Below, piece after piece: positions 34,163-42,983 of a stretch of DNA of 64,000 bases (position 1 is its first letter; the number at the start of each line of letters is the position of its first letter). The translations under genes and the position numbers were made by a program. The DNA comes from Halovenus aranensis (GTDB lineage: Archaea; Halobacteriota; Halobacteria; Halobacteriales; Haloarculaceae), in the NCBI RefSeq assembly GCF_900100385.1, contig NZ_FNFC01000006.1:62001-126000 (forward strand), written 5' to 3'. The notes beneath the pieces are model-generated. The model was not told where the DNA came from. It searched no databases and saw only the letters and a list, made by a program, of their open reading frames with translations.

Positions 34163-34937
34163 TGGTGCGGGGGTCGGGTTGGTCGGGGGTTTCGAGGTGA
34201 TCTGCTTGCTGGTCGACGTTGGGTTCGGTCTGGCTTTGGTCGTCCTGGCGGTCGTCGGTTTCCGGTTGTTCAGGGGCCTCGTCGAGTTCCCAGTTCTCGA
34301 TAGCGTCGTCTATCTTCTGCTGGAGGTCTTCGCCGGAGTAGACGGTTTCACTCTCGTAATCGCGGAGGAACTCCATGATGATGTCCGAGGTCGCCTGTCG
34401 GACGATGGACGACTGTTTGACTCGAATCGTGAGGCCTTCCTGGGCCATCTGTTCGAGGTCGTTTCGAATGTCGTTGATTGCAGCTCGGGACTCGACGAGT
34501 TCGAGGTCGGTAGCCGAGCCGCGCCAGGTGCCGACTGCTTCGTTTTCCTCGGGATCGTACTCGCGGGCTTGGTAGGTTGGTTCGGCAGCCTGGACGGGGT
34601 AAATCTCGTGGTCGGTCACGTCGAGGTCACGCCAGGAGGAGGCCGGGAGTTTCCAGATTGCGAGGAGGTCCTTTTCGGCGTTGAAGACGTGTAGGTGCGT
34701 GTGAGCAGGGCGGTACAGCCAGTCAACGAGGCGACGGACCCAGGGGTAGCCAATCAGTGCGGCTGTCCCGAACGCCATCACGAACAGCTTGACGTGTCGG
34801 CCAGAGGGAAGCGGCAGGTTCGGTTCAAAGAACCAGATGGCGATGAGCAACACAGCTCCGAGCGTAGCGAGTTTCCAGCGGTCACGAATCGCCACCTGCT
34901 TGAGCGAGGTCGCTTTTTCGGGTACGACGTCTTTCAT
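34152..34937 (-). CDS. pleolipoviral ORF7-like membrane protein
   Basis: The 261-residue protein has two adjacent membrane segments near the N-terminus (about residues 24-37 and 49-66). A cytoplasmic-looking domain follows (AHTHLHVFNAEKDLLAIWKL onward). The C-terminal 45 residues are an acidic Gln/Asp/Pro-rich tail (PEQPETDDRQDDQSQTEPN). It overlaps both neighbours, so it is translationally coupled between ORF6-like and VP8-like. Homologous pleolipoviral proteins occupy this place with unknown function. Confidence 0.7.
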   Translation of the reverse strand: MKDVVPEKATSLKQVAIRDRWKLATLGAVLLIAIWFFEPNLPLPSGRHVKLFVMAFGTAALIGYPWVRRLVDWLYRPAHTHLHVFNAEKDLLAIWKLPASSWRDLDVTDHEIYPVQAAEPTYQAREYDPEENEAVGTWRGSATDLELVESRAAINDIRNDLEQMAQEGLTIRVKQSSIVRQATSDIIMEFLRDYESETVYSGEDLQQKIDDAIENWELDEAPEQPETDDRQDDQSQTEPNVDQQADHLETPDQPDPRTNGH

Positions 34938-35509
34938 AGTATCCGCTCCGGTTCGTCGTTGTCAGATGCGACTTTTCGATAGGCGAGCACTGACGTACTG
35001 AGCAAGCCAGCGAGCAAGCCAGCAGCGCCGGTTATCTGTGCCTCGGTTGCTGACCAGGGGCCAGTTATCAGATAATCGTCGTCATCTGTGAGTTTCTTCG
35101 CGCGGCCTTGCTCGAGGGACTGTTCAGTATAGAGTGCTGCCGCGGAATCATCCACGAGGTCAACGGTGAATTTGGTGCGTTCGTCGGGGAGGAGACGTGT
35201 GTTGTGGATAGCAACGTCGCCACCATCGGGGAATTGGGTGACGGTAACACGCTGGGGAGTCGGGCCATTCCAGGTGGCTTCGATGATAGCAACGTGGCCG
35301 TCCTGGTCGGTCGTGTCGAACTCGACGCTATGAATGTCGAGGTCGTAGAGTTGGGCGTACAGTTCGGTGGTGTCCTGGTCGGGGGTAGCCGTCGCGTTGG
35401 TCTCGTCGGGAGCCTGTTGTGCTGCTGCTGGTGCAGCGAAGAAAACGGAGGCGGTGACGAGGAAGACCGCAACGACCAACCACCCGACTGTGTGGGTGGA
35501 TGCAGTCAT
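34934..35509 (-). CDS. pleolipoviral ORF6-like exported membrane protein
   Basis: The 191-residue protein starts with a Sec-type signal peptide (VGWLVVAVFLVTASVFFAAP, cleavage likely after AAPAAAQ). A beta-rich domain with many polar residues follows. A C-terminal membrane segment (AQITGAAGLLAGLLSTSVLA) ends in a short charged tail. It would be anchored with its domain outside the cell or virion. It starts two bases after the spike stop and overlaps the next gene by four bases. Confidence 0.72.
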   Translation of the reverse strand: MTASTHTVGWLVVAVFLVTASVFFAAPAAAQQAPDETNATATPDQDTTELYAQLYDLDIHSVEFDTTDQDGHVAIIEATWNGPTPQRVTVTQFPDGGDVAIHNTRLLPDERTKFTVDLVDDSAAALYTEQSLEQGRAKKLTDDDDYLITGPWSATEAQITGAAGLLAGLLSTSVLAYRKVASDNDEPERIL

Positions 35510-35511
35510 GG

Positions 35512-37323
35512 TTACTTACGGAGGAAGTCGAGAGTGAACACTGCGGCACCGCCGACAATGACCGACTCGACAACACCCATTCCTGGTAAGGTCGGGATAT
35601 TAGGTCCGAGACTGGGGAAACTGAAGTCGGGGAGGCCGATATTGATAGCACCGTTATTGGTGCTTATCGCCTCTTGGGTTTTCTTCAAGTCCTCGCGCCG
35701 CTGCTTCCATTCTTCTTCGGTCATGTAGTTGTCCGTGGTCTGTACGCTCCGGTCGTGCTCGAAGTTAAGTTCAGACACGTCGCCGCCGATTTCCTCGACC
35801 GTGAACGAACTTTTCATGAATTTCGTTTGGGCCGCGTTTTCCTCCATCGCGCTGAACAGCTTGATAGACTGGATTTCTGCTATTTGCTGGTCAAGTTGTT
35901 CGGAGAGGTCCACGTCGAAGCTCTGACCAGAGTTTTTCGGATTGCCAACCTCAGCAGGGTCGAGCGCAACCGTCTCATCATACGAGGTAGTAATCTGCAT
36001 CGTCATCTGGTTGCTGAGCCAAGCCGCTACTTCGACAGAGGGAGTCCGGTTGATTGTGGCGACGCCGCCATCAATCTGTGACTGGTAGTGAGGCCAAGAG
36101 ATTTCAACATTTGACGGTTTGTAGTTGATGAGCCAGTCGTAATCGACATTCGACGGGTCCACCGTATCGCCCTGTGCGACAGAAGCAGAGGTGCCGGACG
36201 ACGCAAGCAACACGTCGTAGACCGTGACCGTCGCATCATGGCCAGCATCGAGAGCCGTGCTGATAGTTGCCTTGTGGTCCGTTTTGACGGGGATCCCCGA
36301 CATGCGGAGGTCCGCAATCGCTCGGTTCGCTGGTTCTTCGTCGCTGATTTGCTGGGCGAGGTCGATAGAGGTGACGAGGTCGCCGGTTTCGATGTTGCCA
36401 GATGCAACCTCGTCGTAGGCGTTCGCCACCCACGTCTGGATATCTGGTTTGAGGCTGTCTGTCCACCGGTCCTCAATTGTAGACAGTTGGCCAGAGACCG
36501 ACCCCGGCAGGATTTCGATAGTTTTCCCATCGGGATGTTTGAAATACCATGGAGAATGACCATTTCCCAAGATAGAGACGTTACTCAGTTGATGGGTCTT
36601 GTTGAGGGGCTTTTCCGAGACTTTCAGCTCCACCTCCTGCACATCCATGTCAGACCCATCGAGGAGTTGATAGCTCGTGCTCGCGTTGGGCCGAAAATAC
36701 TCGCGGGCGTAATCACCATTTTTGTAGTATTCTGAGTCCATAACCGCAGCTTTGTCTATATCACGCTCCTCAGCGGTTTCCCAATAGTTGCGGATAGTTT
36801 CAACAGCGCCATTATTTGCTAGAATGACGTTTTGCTGAAGTTTGATAACTTCCGCGAGGGCGCGAGAGAGAGCGGCCTGTTCGACTTCATCCTTCGTTTT
36901 TTGCTTATTGATTTCTTGAATCGCCCGAGCTTTCGCATCAGCGAAAAGCCCATCAAAGACATAGTCGAGCGTACTCTCCTGGTACTTGAGATTCCGCTCC
37001 ATGGACTTGCGATACCGTTTTGCATCATGGTAGGCAGACCGCTGTAGTGCCTCCTTCTCAGCCTTGTCAGAGTCGCCACTGAGCCAAGATGCAACGGCGT
37101 GCGCCGGATTGAATACCATCGGGGAGGTTGACGCCTTGCCGATTGCACCGAAAAACCCATCACCGAATCCGTCGCTGCCGCCGTCGCCGTCTGTTGGGGT
37201 CGGGGTCGAGTCCGCCGCCGCGCCCGAGCCGGTCGCGGTCGCGCCGACCGCGCAGGCTGTGAGTGTCCAGCCGGTTCCTTTCATCATAGTCCGCCGAGTC
37301 ACTTTGGTGTCAGTTCCTGGCAT
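35512..37323 (-). CDS. pleolipoviral VP4-like spike protein
   Basis: The 603-residue protein has a twin-arginine signal (KVTRRTMMKGTGWTLTACAV, about residues 7-26) with a likely cleavage before the Thr/Pro-rich region. A large ectodomain follows, with heptad-rich helices (KYQESTLDYVFDGLFADAKA; AIQEINKQKTKDEVEQAALS). A single C-terminal membrane anchor (VVESVIVGGAAVFTLDFLRK) finishes it. Tat export plus a C-terminal anchor is the layout of the pleolipovirus receptor-binding spike. I use the ATG at 37323. It is the largest provirus gene and shows no break. Confidence 0.85.
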   Translation of the reverse strand: MPGTDTKVTRRTMMKGTGWTLTACAVGATATGSGAAADSTPTPTDGDGGSDGFGDGFFGAIGKASTSPMVFNPAHAVASWLSGDSDKAEKEALQRSAYHDAKRYRKSMERNLKYQESTLDYVFDGLFADAKARAIQEINKQKTKDEVEQAALSRALAEVIKLQQNVILANNGAVETIRNYWETAEERDIDKAAVMDSEYYKNGDYAREYFRPNASTSYQLLDGSDMDVQEVELKVSEKPLNKTHQLSNVSILGNGHSPWYFKHPDGKTIEILPGSVSGQLSTIEDRWTDSLKPDIQTWVANAYDEVASGNIETGDLVTSIDLAQQISDEEPANRAIADLRMSGIPVKTDHKATISTALDAGHDATVTVYDVLLASSGTSASVAQGDTVDPSNVDYDWLINYKPSNVEISWPHYQSQIDGGVATINRTPSVEVAAWLSNQMTMQITTSYDETVALDPAEVGNPKNSGQSFDVDLSEQLDQQIAEIQSIKLFSAMEENAAQTKFMKSSFTVEEIGGDVSELNFEHDRSVQTTDNYMTEEEWKQRREDLKKTQEAISTNNGAINIGLPDFSFPSLGPNIPTLPGMGVVESVIVGGAAVFTLDFLRK

Positions 37324-37328
37324 GGAAA

Positions 37329-37724
37329 TCACCCGAGCCAGGAGAACGTGAGGAAGCCGCCACACTGGACGGCCAGGGCGACGAGTGCGCCTGGCGTTTC
37401 AGCGAGCGTTTCTGTGAAGACCGGGAAGAACGGCGGGGCAATCACCATGCCAACAGTGGCGACGATAAGCCACGCCTGGATACCAGTCATCTCAGTACTG
37501 TGCCAGTCGTTCGTGTAGGCAACGACACCGAGTGATGCGATTGCCAACCCGTTGGCAATCGAAAGGGCGTGGTTCTCACCGAGGTCGAGCAGCGTGGTGG
37601 AGAGGTCGAAGCCCATGAGCGTGCTGTCGAGAATGCCGAGTGCGACAGCAGCCGCCGCGACGAAGACGGGGAACACCAGGAAATCGTGAGTGTTGACTTC
37701 CATGGCGGTGTTGTCGTAACTCAT
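37329..37724 (-). CDS. pleolipoviral small membrane protein (VP3-like)
   Basis: The 131-residue protein has four hydrophobic segments (about residues 14-33, 52-70, 82-100 and 110-128). This is the layout of the internal membrane protein of pleolipoviruses, which lies on the inner face of the virion membrane. It precedes the spike gene by five bases, the place VP3 takes. Its start overlaps the stop of the other small membrane gene. Confidence 0.75.
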   Translation of the reverse strand: MSYDNTAMEVNTHDFLVFPVFVAAAAVALGILDSTLMGFDLSTTLLDLGENHALSIANGLAIASLGVVAYTNDWHSTEMTGIQAWLIVATVGMVIAPPFFPVFTETLAETPGALVALAVQCGGFLTFSWLG

Positions 37725-38101
37725 CGAGATAGCACCCCCCAGGCGAGAATACCGAGACCGAACGCGGTGAATCCGGTGAGGGGTTGGTTGTTTGCGATTG
37801 CCGTTTCGACTGTCGGGGAGTAGTGGTGCAGTATCATGATAAGGAGGGTAATCCCGATAAGGGACTGTTCGTAGTTGTCGTAATGCTCCCAGTTGCGCGT
37901 CTCCGAGCTGGCGAAGGCGACAACGAGAGCAGCAAGCGAGACGACCATTGCCAGGCCGGGGTTGAATGTCCAGTCGAGCACACCGAGCGCGATTTGAGCG
38001 TCAAGGAACTGGACGGCAGCCGCAGCTGCGTAGACGAGTCCAGCAATCGCGGGGACGGTGTCGACGAACATGCCAGCCCTGTGCTGTTCGTGGTTTGACA
38101 T
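37721..38101 (-). CDS. second pleolipoviral-type small membrane protein
   Basis: The 126-residue protein also has four hydrophobic segments (about residues 15-35, 46-65, 80-95 and 104-124). It overlaps the VP3-like gene by four bases. Two adjacent four-segment proteins suggest a duplication, as both end in similar Gly/Ala-rich segments and share the layout, although identity is low. It is likely a virion membrane component. Confidence 0.7.
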   Translation of the reverse strand: MSNHEQHRAGMFVDTVPAIAGLVYAAAAAVQFLDAQIALGVLDWTFNPGLAMVVSLAALVVAFASSETRNWEHYDNYEQSLIGITLLIMILHHYSPTVETAIANNQPLTGFTAFGLGILAWGVLSR

Positions 38102-38138
38102 GGGGAGGGACGGAAGCGTCGCGGGGACAGTGAGCGAT

Positions 38139-38480
38139 CTACTCAGTCACGCGGCAGATCGTCGGGTGATACTCGTTGCCGTTGTGCTCTTGCGTTTCGG
38201 TTTTCATACCGACCCACACATCGTCGCCGACAGCGAGGTCGTCCGCGAAGTACATCTGTTTCGCTTCGCCTTTGGCGAAGTAATCGATGAGGCCGCGGTC
38301 GTCGTCGTTTATACGCAGGCGAACGTAGGGACCGAATTCACCGTCGCCCTCATCTTTGCCGGTGACAGTCCCACAGAGAGTTTCACCAGCAGTGAGTTCA
38401 ATTGTTTCAACGTCCTGTTCGAAGTCGTTGGACGGCCCTTTGTCGAATCCATCTGGCGGAGAGAGTTCTTCGGATGCCAT
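38139..38480 (-). CDS. small acidic protein, first gene of the structural block
   Basis: The 113-residue soluble protein is beta-rich (IELTAGETLCGTVTGKDEGD; YVRLRINDDDRGLIDYF; GDDVWVGMKTETQEH). The strand pattern could be an OB-like fold, but this is only a guess. It stands between the operator-like inverted repeat and the membrane-protein genes, so it opens the leftward block. A role in nucleic-acid binding or regulation is possible. No family is recognised. Confidence 0.6.
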   Translation of the reverse strand: MASEELSPPDGFDKGPSNDFEQDVETIELTAGETLCGTVTGKDEGDGEFGPYVRLRINDDDRGLIDYFAKGEAKQMYFADDLAVGDDVWVGMKTETQEHNGNEYHPTICRVTE

Positions 38481-38484
38481 GACA

Positions 38485-38512
38485 TCTAGATATTACTAGC
38501 CGTCTAGTATTA
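38485..38512 (-). promoter_or_regulatory. operator-like inverted repeat ahead of the structural block
   Basis: ACTAG-ccgt-CTAGT (38495-38508) is a perfect 5-bp inverted repeat with a 4-base spacer. A TCTAGA palindrome (38485-38490) lies beside it, in an AT-rich context 5-28 bases ahead of the ATG at 38480. The overlap with the expected promoter suggests a repressor site that controls the structural genes. Confidence 0.6.
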
Positions 38513-38556
38513 AGCGGAAGATGACATTTGGAAAATTATGTATTCAAATTGCTAGA

Positions 38557-40394
38557 TTAATGCCATACAGAGGCCATAGGCGGATCATTCTCTCGGTCAA
38601 CCTCGGGAAGGTCTGGAGATGTATCTACGCAGTCTTCGACTGTCTCAACATCTCGGTGTGTATCGTCGACGGCACCACTGGGGAGGTCCCAGTACGCATA
38701 CGCACCCACATAGTCGATGATACAGCGGTAGGAGCTTTCTTCTGGCAGTGTAGACCGGACAGCGGGTTGCTCTGTCTCAGAGAGGGCGCGTTCTATCGCG
38801 GCTTCGAAGTTGTCAAGATCGTCCCACTGTCGTCGAGCGAGTTCATCGCGTATCGTATCTTCGCAAGCTGCTTTCAGGGAGTCCAGGGAACAGTACCGAA
38901 CAGTGTCCCGTACGTCCGGGTCCTGCGTGTGGTCGTTCGGGTCGATACCGCGCGTGATGTTCTTCGAGCAGGACCAGAACCGGCGGTTCGTGGCCCAGTA
39001 CAGCGCCAGCTTCCACGTGGCCGCCTTGTCGCCGAAACTCCCGCGTTCGTCTTCGGGTTGTTCGAATGACTCGGTGGTGTCGAGCAGCGCGCCGAAGGTC
39101 GCACTCAGATACTTGCCGAGGTACGCGCCTGCTGTCGACTCTTTCGAGTCGGTTTCGTCGTTGAACTCGATGAGTTCGTGCTGTCGCGATCGGTCGCGTA
39201 TCCAGTCTTCGCCGTGGTCGTGGTCACCGAACCGGTACCAGTCGACAAAGCCTTCGTCGCTCTGAAAGTCAGGGTCGAGGTCGTCCAGGTCGTCGCGGTA
39301 GACGAGCGGGTACGTGTCGACGATTCGGCCCTGGCCGTAGTCTGACCACTTCGTCGCCAGCTCCGGTTTGTCGCAGAGCCACGGCATACCGTCTTTCTCG
39401 CGTGTGGGAACTTGAAGAACAGCACGTGCAGGTGTGGATACCCCTTCTCCGTGAACTCCAGCGCCTTGATGTACTCTGGTCGCTCTCGCGGTCGGCCCGT
39501 CACGTCCGAGGCTCGCCCTGGTGTCCACGTCAGCGTACTTTCGTTTCTGGTGTCTGCTTTCGTCGACGGGTCAGAGTCGAAGTACGACAGCAGTCGGTTG
39601 AAGTTCTCGTTTATCGCTTCGATTGCTTCGAGCAACGAGTCGAACTGCTTCGGGTCGGTCGTCAGTGTTGCCAGCACCGCGTTCTCCGCGTAGTCGTATC
39701 CGTATTCGAGCGCGTCGTTGAAGCGGGCGAACTGCTTCGAGATGCGGCCCTGGTCGTTGAATCGGGTTTTGTAGTCTTTCGTCATCTGCTTGGTGGACTC
39801 GCCACCACGCCGGTCGACAAAGTGAACGTCAAACAGCAGTTGATAATCCTCGATGCGATTGAGGTAGGATGTAAAACCGTCTTCGAGCAGCTCGCGCAGG
39901 CCATCGTCTACAGAATCGACGCGAGCGAGGTAGTTACGCAGAAACTCACGGTCGTACGTCAGCCCTTCCGTATGGGTTGTTTGAGTAATGCCTTCTGTAA
40001 TCAAGTCAAGAAGGCGGACTGTCGGGGTCACGAAAAGAACGCCTGACGACTCTGATTTCCGGACGTACGGGTCGTCTGACGCTACGAGGTCGTTGATGAA
40101 GCGGTATGCAAACTGATAGTCTGGGTCCGAGCCGTCGACGCGCTCGCAGTGGTTCGGGTTGACGCCTTTGACCGCGTATGAAACGACGTGGGTGAGTGGC
40201 GTACCTTCTGGTTTCGACGCGATAAACTTCGCTATCCGCACTCTGTCAGTATCGCGTTGTGTGAGCGTCCCGTCGATAAGTGGCCCGTGGCCGAGCAGGT
40301 CACGCTCGTCGAGGAGGTCTGCTAAGACGGGAGTGTTACATCTATCCGCGAGGTCGAGCCCGCCGAGGTGTCCTGGGGGCTCGGCGAGACTCAT
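38557..40394 (-). pseudogene. rep: HUH-type replication initiator, broken by a one-base frameshift
   Basis: The first frame (from the ATG at 40394) runs through GYPHLHVLFFKF, the H-x-H motif of HUH nucleases, then reads a shifted frame from about 39410 (HARKTVCRG...). The second frame (from about 39410 to the TGA at 38557) continues sensibly as TREKDGMPWLCDKPELATKW and holds the nicking-Tyr region STAGAYLGKYLSATFG. A single missing base after the codon AAG (39411-39413) would rejoin the two. The joined protein would have about 612 residues. Both catalytic motifs are intact but on different frames, so the gene is probably inactive unless the break is a sequencing error. Confidence 0.85.
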
Positions 40395-40594
40395 TCAGTT
40401 GTGAGAACAGGAGTAGCTGGTTGGGAGTCCTCAGCTGGCAGGTGGTGGGAGACGAGAGGAGCATCTTGGTTCTCTCGATAGCACTCCCAACACTGCTTCG
40501 TCTGTGCAGCTGCGGAGTCGATGTGATTGATACAGTCGTCGCTACAGGATGAGTGCCGACAGATGTACGCGACGAACTGAGTCCAGTCCGTCAC
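40391..40594 (-). CDS. small Cys-rich protein ahead of rep
   Basis: The 67-residue protein holds C-R-H-S-S-C-S-D-D-C and, twenty residues later, C-W-E-C, compatible with a zinc knuckle. The start is a GTG. Its stop overlaps the rep ATG by four bases, so it is translated together with rep. It lies between rep and the right attachment site. A role in replication or its control is inferred from position. Confidence 0.55.
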   Translation of the reverse strand: MTDWTQFVAYICRHSSCSDDCINHIDSAAAQTKQCWECYRENQDAPLVSHHLPAEDSQPATPVLTTE

Positions 40595-40712
40595 GGTCGA
40601 ACCACCACCTGAAATACATGATTGTAGTGGTAGTTTGTTTTGGAAAACAGCGAAATCAGAGGAAGATACTTACGTCTACTTACTTCAGGTACCGAAACGT
40701 TTAGAAATCGTA

Positions 40713-40726
40713 TGGGTTCGGGCGGA
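40713..40726. repeat. right attachment site (attR), overlapping the tRNA-Val 3' end
   Basis: TGGGTTCGGGCGGA, identical to 25380-25393. On the minus strand it is the end of the T-arm, the acceptor strand CGAACCC and the discriminator A of tRNA-Val, so integration rebuilt an intact tRNA at this end. Confidence 0.9.
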
Positions 40727-40787
40727 ATTGAACCGCCGACCTCCTCCATGTCAAGGAGGTGTCATAACCGGTCTAGACCACGAACCC
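40713..40787 (-). tRNA. tRNA-Val (anticodon GAC)
   Basis: A full cloverleaf can be drawn. The acceptor is GGGTTCG/CGAACCC, with a short GTC/GAC D-stem. The anticodon stem is CCTCC/GGAGG around the loop TTGACAT (anticodon GAC), and the T-stem is GGCGG/CCGCC with loop TTCAATT. The discriminator is A and no CCA is encoded. It reads GUC and GUU valine codons. It is the integration target of the provirus, which lies 3' of it. Confidence 0.95.
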
Positions 40788-40885
40788 TCGCAACTCAACA
40801 TACTGCAGGGGGATAATTGAAGGTTTCGAATCGGAATGCGCTCCTGTCGGTCGATTTTGCCGCCACCGGGACGATGTGGCGGTAA

Positions 40886-41647
40886 CTACACGTGGTCTGT
40901 TGAACGGAGTGAGTCGAATGGTTTGTCTACTAGCCAGTCGACGAGGGCATTGAGTTCCTCGCTGGCGGCCTGGAATAGCTCCTCGCCTGCCACTCTGGAG
41001 CCCTCTGTCGGGTCGCCGACGACACCTGTCGGTGTGAAATCGATTGTGTCGAAGCCGACTGACGCTCCGTGGACTGACTTCCCCCAACTCTCCGGGACTC
41101 CGTCGCCAGCCTCTTCGAGTGCGTCCTCGCGCACGAGCGACGCCGCCAGTTCCAGAAGAAGACTCGTCTCGGCCGGGCCTGCGTGACCGCCATCAGAGTC
41201 AAACAGGTCGTCACTCAGCTCTGGAACGCTCTCCCACCAGTTCCAAGTCGGCGCGAAGGCCGTCCCATCACCTCGCAGACGACGGGCTGCTCGTTCGAGC
41301 GCGTTGACGTTGCCACCGTGGCCGTTGACGAATACTGCCTTTCGGACGCCGTGAGAGGCGACGGCTTCGATCGTCTCGGTCACGTACTCCTCGAAGGTCT
41401 CGGGGCTGACCCACAGCGTCCCGTGGAACTGCCGGTGATGCTCGCTGACTCCGACCGGAATAGTGGGGAGAACAGCCACATCGTCGCGGTCTGTCACCGC
41501 CTCGGCAAACGCATCGGCCGTGATAAAATCCGTTCCAAGTGGCAGGGCGGGACCGTGCTGTTCGGTGCTACCGACCGGAACAACCGCTACATCCACCGAT
41601 TCGAGTGCCTCGGCCGCCGTCGTTGTCGTGTGATCGGCAAGTCGCAT
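40886..41647 (-). CDS. creatininase-family amidohydrolase
   Basis: The 253-residue protein shows the family metal sites: VPVGSTEQHGPALPLGTDFI (His and Asp ligands, about residues 24-43), GVSEHHRQFHGTLWVSP and VNGHGGNVNALERAA. In archaea a member of this family (ArfB) deformylates the first pyrimidine intermediate of riboflavin/F420 synthesis; others act on creatinine or mycofactocin-type substrates. The motifs do not decide among these. It is beside the tRNA-Val gene and ahead of pgi in reverse order, with no clear operon partner. Confidence 0.85.
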   Translation of the reverse strand: MRLADHTTTTAAEALESVDVAVVPVGSTEQHGPALPLGTDFITADAFAEAVTDRDDVAVLPTIPVGVSEHHRQFHGTLWVSPETFEEYVTETIEAVASHGVRKAVFVNGHGGNVNALERAARRLRGDGTAFAPTWNWWESVPELSDDLFDSDGGHAGPAETSLLLELAASLVREDALEEAGDGVPESWGKSVHGASVGFDTIDFTPTGVVGDPTEGSRVAGEELFQAASEELNALVDWLVDKPFDSLRSTDHV

Positions 41648-41687
41648 ACCACCGCTATCGCTCGGACTAGACTTGATTCTTTGCCGG

Positions 41688-42983
41688 TCACTCGATACGC
41701 CGGCAGTACTTGTCGGCGACTGCCCGTGCCTCCGCGGTCTCGCCAGCGCCTAAGAGTCCGCGAGCAGCCCGTTTGCCCCACTCGACAGCCGGCTGTGTGA
41801 ACGTATCGACGCCGTAGAGCTCACCAGCGAGAATACAGGCGGCCTGCATGTCGTACAACAACCGACCGAGGCCGTGGGCGTCGAGGCGTTCGATTTCGAT
41901 TCGGACATTCGGACAGCCGGCGTCGGCGAGGCTGGCCTCGGTGGCATCGAACTCTGCGTCGAGCACTCTCCCGAGGTCAGTGTTCCCGAGGTAGTCCAGG
42001 TCCGGAATCTCTGTTTCGGGAACCGTGAGTGACTCTCGATTCTCCGGCCGGACGAGAGTAACCATCTTGTCGCGAGGGCCGGCCCGGTAGAGCTGGAGTT
42101 GAGAGTGCTGGTCAGTTGCACCGAGCGCGCGCACGGGCGTCTGCCCCTCTCCCTCTTTACCGAGACTCTCTGCCCAGAGTTGTGCAAACCACTCGGCAAA
42201 TGACTCCAGCCCTTCGGCGTAGGGCATCATGACGTTCACGCCAGCACCCTGCTGGTCGAGTGCGTGCGCCACTGCGCCGTAGGCGTAGGCCGGGCAGTCG
42301 AACAGTGACGGCGCGAGACTCTCGGCACCTGCTTCCCCACCCGCTAGCAACGCCTCGATATCACACCCCATGATAGCAGCGGGAACGAGGCCGACAGTCG
42401 AGAGCGCGGCACACCGTCCGGGGACACCGTCAGGCACGTCCAGAGCCGGCAGTTCGTGTTTCTTCGCGAGCGACCGGAGCGGCCCGTCGTCTCCGGTGGT
42501 GACGATAGTACGGTCTGTCCAATCGACGCCGTCGTCGGTCATCGCCTCCCGGACCACCAAGAAGTTCGCCAGCGTCTCTGCGGTCGTCCCGGAACGCGAC
42601 ACGACGTGAACGGCCGTCTCTGCGAGGTCTATCTCGGCCAGTACCGAGTTGGTCCGCGCCGGGTCGACGTTGTCCAGAACGTAGTGGCCGGTTTCGTCGT
42701 CGCCGATGGCCGCAGTGATAGTCGCTGCGCCGAGCGCGCTCCCCCCGATACCGACGGTCAGAATTGTCTCGCTGTCTTCGACCTCTGTACACGCCTGCCG
42801 AATTGCGTCGGGGTCTGTCGTCTCCGGGAGGTTCAGCGCGGCGTACCCAAACTCCTCTCGCGCGCGACCGTCAGCGATGCGCTGGTGTGCCTCCCTCACG
42901 CGTTCGTCGAGCGTTTCGAGACTGTCCGCGTCGAGGCCGGGTTCTGCCTCGTCGATGAGTACGTTGCCGATATCGATGTTCAT
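41688..42983 (-). CDS. pgi: glucose-6-phosphate isomerase
   Basis: Pgi interconverts glucose 6-phosphate and fructose 6-phosphate. The sugar-phosphate-binding loops are LTVGIGGSALGAATITAAIG (about residues 73-92) and VVSRSGTTAETLANFLVVRE (about 122-141). The catalytic stretch VRALGATDQHSQLQLYRAGP carries Gln and His residues of the active site. The C-terminal TQPAVEWGKRAARGLL holds the active-site Lys. I use the ATG at 42983 (MNIDIGNVL); a GTG twelve codons upstream is less likely. Length 431 fits the family. Confidence 0.95.
   Translation of the reverse strand: MNIDIGNVLIDEAEPGLDADSLETLDERVREAHQRIADGRAREEFGYAALNLPETTDPDAIRQACTEVEDSETILTVGIGGSALGAATITAAIGDDETGHYVLDNVDPARTNSVLAEIDLAETAVHVVSRSGTTAETLANFLVVREAMTDDGVDWTDRTIVTTGDDGPLRSLAKKHELPALDVPDGVPGRCAALSTVGLVPAAIMGCDIEALLAGGEAGAESLAPSLFDCPAYAYGAVAHALDQQGAGVNVMMPYAEGLESFAEWFAQLWAESLGKEGEGQTPVRALGATDQHSQLQLYRAGPRDKMVTLVRPENRESLTVPETEIPDLDYLGNTDLGRVLDAEFDATEASLADAGCPNVRIEIERLDAHGLGRLLYDMQAACILAGELYGVDTFTQPAVEWGKRAARGLLGAGETAEARAVADKYCRRIE

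Larger units (their letters stand above)
25380..40726. mobile_element. integrated pleolipovirus-like provirus in tRNA-Val(GAC)
   Basis: The 15.3-kb element is bounded by the 14-bp direct repeat. It has an integrase operon with zinc-finger partners at the left end, regulators, a restriction-modification pair, a leftward structural block and an HUH replication gene. The gene order two membrane proteins, spike, two membrane-linked proteins and P-loop ATPase is that of pleolipoviruses (VP3, VP4, ORF6, ORF7, VP8). The integrase plus small partners resemble those of the temperate betapleolipovirus SNJ2. The replication gene carries a frameshift and one gene is split by an IS, so the copy is probably not fully functional. 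Base composition between about 27 and 33 kb is more AT-rich than the host flanks. Confidence 0.88.

Noticed and set aside
35512-37323. Host S-layer or adhesin gene
   Set aside because: The gene is tightly packed with virus-type membrane genes inside att bounds, and its Tat signal plus C-terminal anchor fits a pleolipoviral spike better.
39100-39530. Programmed frameshift in the replication gene
   Set aside because: There is no slippery heptamer or obvious stimulating structure at the junction, and a one-base loss explains the break more simply. The option is kept only as a check in the finding.
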